Shown here in pieces: positions 30,968 through 32,146 of a DNA stretch of 32,146 nt. The notes below the pieces were generated by a model, which had not been told where the DNA came from, searched no databases, and worked only from the letters and a program-made list of their open reading frames with translations. How positions within the stretch are numbered: position 1 is the stretch's first letter; every line of letters begins with the position of its first letter. A program made the translations under genes and the position numbers. The stretch lies in assembly GCA_025363775.1 (NCBI GenBank), contig JANYLG010000026.1:1-32146 (forward strand), read 5' to 3'. This stretch comes from Acidobacteriota bacterium (GTDB lineage Bacteria; Acidobacteriota; Vicinamibacteria; Vicinamibacterales; Fen-181).

Positions 30968-31249
30968 CACACCGGGCCATTGGCGCTCGCGCCACTTGCT
31001 GGTCTGGGAACCGGTCAAGACGGGGAACCACGTGTTGACACAGGCGTTTGCCGCCGGACGATATGACGGACATCATGCCCGTGAGTGGTGAGTGGTTGTC
31101 CGACGCCTGAGTCCAAGGACCGGCCGGTGGGCCACGCGTCCTGCGCGTGGTCCACGGGTCCGGCAGGATCCATAGGCCGGGCCAGGCCTCGCCTTCGTGG
31201 TCGGGTCCGGCCCTGGGCCGGGTCCGCTGCGCCACGTCGCCGGCGGGTC
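30968..31249. other. Non-coding accessory stretch with short repeats
   Basis: No gene was recognised. The stretch has three GGGTCCG copies (31156, 31203 and 31220; the first two extend to GGGTCCGG) and a hairpin CCACGCG-tcctg-CGCGTGG (31132-31150). Open frames here have no recognisable domains. It probably consists of IS debris between the IS4 element and the IstB remnant. Confidence 0.5.
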
Positions 31250-31396
31250 TCGCATCGAGGGGTCCTTGAGTTCGATCCGATGGGCATGATGCAGCAGGCG
31301 GTGGCAGAGCGCATCCGCCAGCGTCGGTTCGTCGATCGCCTGACCTGCACCGTCGTGCCCAATGGCGACCCACCGCGATACCGCATCGCTGCGGGT
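31250..31396 (-). pseudogene. IstB (IS21 helper ATPase) C-terminal remnant
   Basis: On the minus strand, one frame reads AVSRW followed by EPTLADALCHRLLHHAHRIEL and KDPSMR. This matches the C-terminal segment of IstB proteins (VSRWHEQIGDPTLADAxxDRLxHNAHRIxxxGxSxRK). About seven residues (GHDGAGQ) seem inserted or altered between SRW and EPT. The frame is closed upstream by a stop near 31412, and no Walker A/B region was found, so only the gene's end survives. The matching transposase istA is absent. Confidence 0.6.
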
Positions 31397-31411
31397 AGGG
31401 CGAATGCGTCT

Positions 31412-31897
31412 CTCTCAATAACTCGACGGCGATCCGAGCCGTTGTGACGTGCAAGGGGGGCGACTGCTCTTCGTAGCCACCCCCCCGGTTGATGACGAGC
31501 GGCAACCCCCGCTCCAGCAACTGCGCCAGCCCGAAGCGATCCCGCCACGACAGGAACGGCCTCCTCGCTATGTCGTGTGGATGAATGGGTCCGGACGGCG
31601 GCCGCCCGAGCACGGCGTCGTGGCCTTCGACGATCGCATCGAGTTGGAGAGCCCCGGCCATCATGCGGCAAGCACTGCGACCTTCGCTTGCCCGCCAGAG
31701 TGCAGAAGCTGCCACCGGACGATCCGCGCTGGTCAGGCATCGCACGGGAATAATCGTCACACCGCGAGTGTGCTGACCGGCGACAAGAGCCTGTAGGACC
31801 ACACGTTTCGAGACGTCTTGTGTCGTCGTCGGATCCAACCGGCGCCACGTCTGCGGTGCGTGTGGGATGTGGCACGCGATGCGCCGTACATGGAGGC
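31412..31897. other. Accessory stretch without a recognised gene
   Basis: A minus-strand open frame (RMMAGALQLDAIVEGHD, then FLSWRDRFGLAQLLERGLPL) spans part of this region and is protein-like, but I could not assign it to a family. The frame on the other strand is not convincing either. It may be a decayed transposon gene. Confidence 0.35.
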
Positions 31898-32146
31898 GTG
31901 TCCCAGCCCTCGGCGACCTATGAGCCGCGGAAACCGTCGCAGGGTGTCGTGTACCAGGTGGTGCGCGATCACTTCGAAACCTTTCGCGCACAGGCCGCCG
32001 GTCTGCGCGACGGGGAAGGGCTGCCCCGGTTCGTCGAGCAGGAGTTCCGCGCGTTGCTGCGCTGCGGATGCCTGGCCGGCGGCTTCGCGCGCTTCCGCTG
32101 TGATGACTGTGGGCTTGATCGGGTCGTCCCGTTTTCGTGTAAAGGC
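31898..32146 (+). CDS. IS91-family transposase, N-terminal part (cut by the window end)
   Basis: Eighty-three codons from a GTG at 31898 (preceded by GGAGG, at short spacing) run open to the last base. The sequence VYQVVRDHFETFRAQ, then FVEQEFRALLRCG, GGFARFRCDDCGLDRVVPF and SCKG is the N-terminal zinc-binding domain of IS91-type transposases, where the CxxC and the following SCKGRGFCPSC form the zinc site. IS91 elements move by rolling-circle replication with a HUH/Y2-type catalytic domain, which would lie beyond the end. The exact start is uncertain because the frame is open further upstream. Confidence 0.8.
   Translation, partial: MSQPSATYEPRKPSQGVVYQVVRDHFETFRAQAAGLRDGEGLPRFVEQEFRALLRCGCLAGGFARFRCDDCGLDRVVPFSCKG

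Noticed and set aside
30813-31991. Minus-strand frame of 392 codons spanning the IS end and the region beyond
   Set aside because: It crosses the IS boundary and the IstB remnant in another frame, so it is not one gene, although a part near 31450-31700 is left open as unassigned.
1-32146. CRISPR array, tRNA, rRNA or phage genes
   Set aside because: No regularly spaced repeats, cloverleaf-like intergenic sequence or phage structural motifs were seen in the gaps.

Overview
The window is GC-rich and densely coded, with third codon positions almost all G or C. The mix of genes suggests an acidobacterium, most likely of the Vicinamibacteria type: an Oar-like TonB-dependent receptor, a large secreted PIG-L deacetylase, a secreted HEAT-cyclophilin fusion, a formiminotransferase-cyclodeaminase and a secreted cyanophycinase. 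This is inferred from gene content; there is no rRNA or other phylogenetic marker here. The window looks like a complete contig of an assembly. It begins with a perfect 100-base foldback of its own sequence and ends inside a transposase gene.

Layout. At 1-240 there is an inverted duplication around the start of an NtrC-type response regulator (166-1515), followed by a short-chain dehydrogenase (1532-2272). A minus-strand block from 2287 to 5436 carries a class I/II aminotransferase, a class A beta-lactamase-like serine hydrolase and a MetF-like protein; the last two are coupled by an ATGA overlap. A divergent plus-strand run (5503-12220) holds a D-cysteine desulfhydrase/ACC deaminase-like enzyme, a beta-CASP metallo-hydrolase, an M49 peptidase and a secreted HEAT-repeat cyclophilin. 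A polytopic membrane protein and ftcD lie on the minus strand (12241-15426).

The most interesting segment is 13753-18951. ftcD is divergent from a three-domain regulator (MerR + XRE + cupin). That regulator overlaps a secreted cyanophycinase, which is followed closely by siroheme synthase cysG. The start of cysG's neighbour overlaps the end of cysG; it is the broken 5' end of a probable secreted peptidase gene. A palindrome in the 92-base divergent gap is placed to serve both promoters. I read this as a nitrogen-salvage module: cyanophycin-type peptides and histidine-derived formiminoglutamate both feed glutamate, aspartate and arginine pools.

The region 19096-28709 holds an Ada-like AraC-MGMT fusion, an Oar-like TonB-dependent receptor with a perfect 26-base palindrome in its leader, a PIG-L deacetylase, a geranylgeranyl-reductase-family flavoprotein coupled to it by TAGTG, and a glutamine synthetase homologue behind a structured leader. 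From 28842 to the end the sequence is accessory: an overlapping DUF4160/DUF2442 pair, a complete IS4-family element with 14-base inverted repeats but no visible target duplication, an IstB (IS21) remnant, and the first 83 codons of an IS91-family transposase cut by the window end.

No tRNA, rRNA, CRISPR array or phage gene was seen. Short G-rich GGGATC(A/G)GGG motifs recur at gene borders, once as a dense cluster with strong quadruplex potential.
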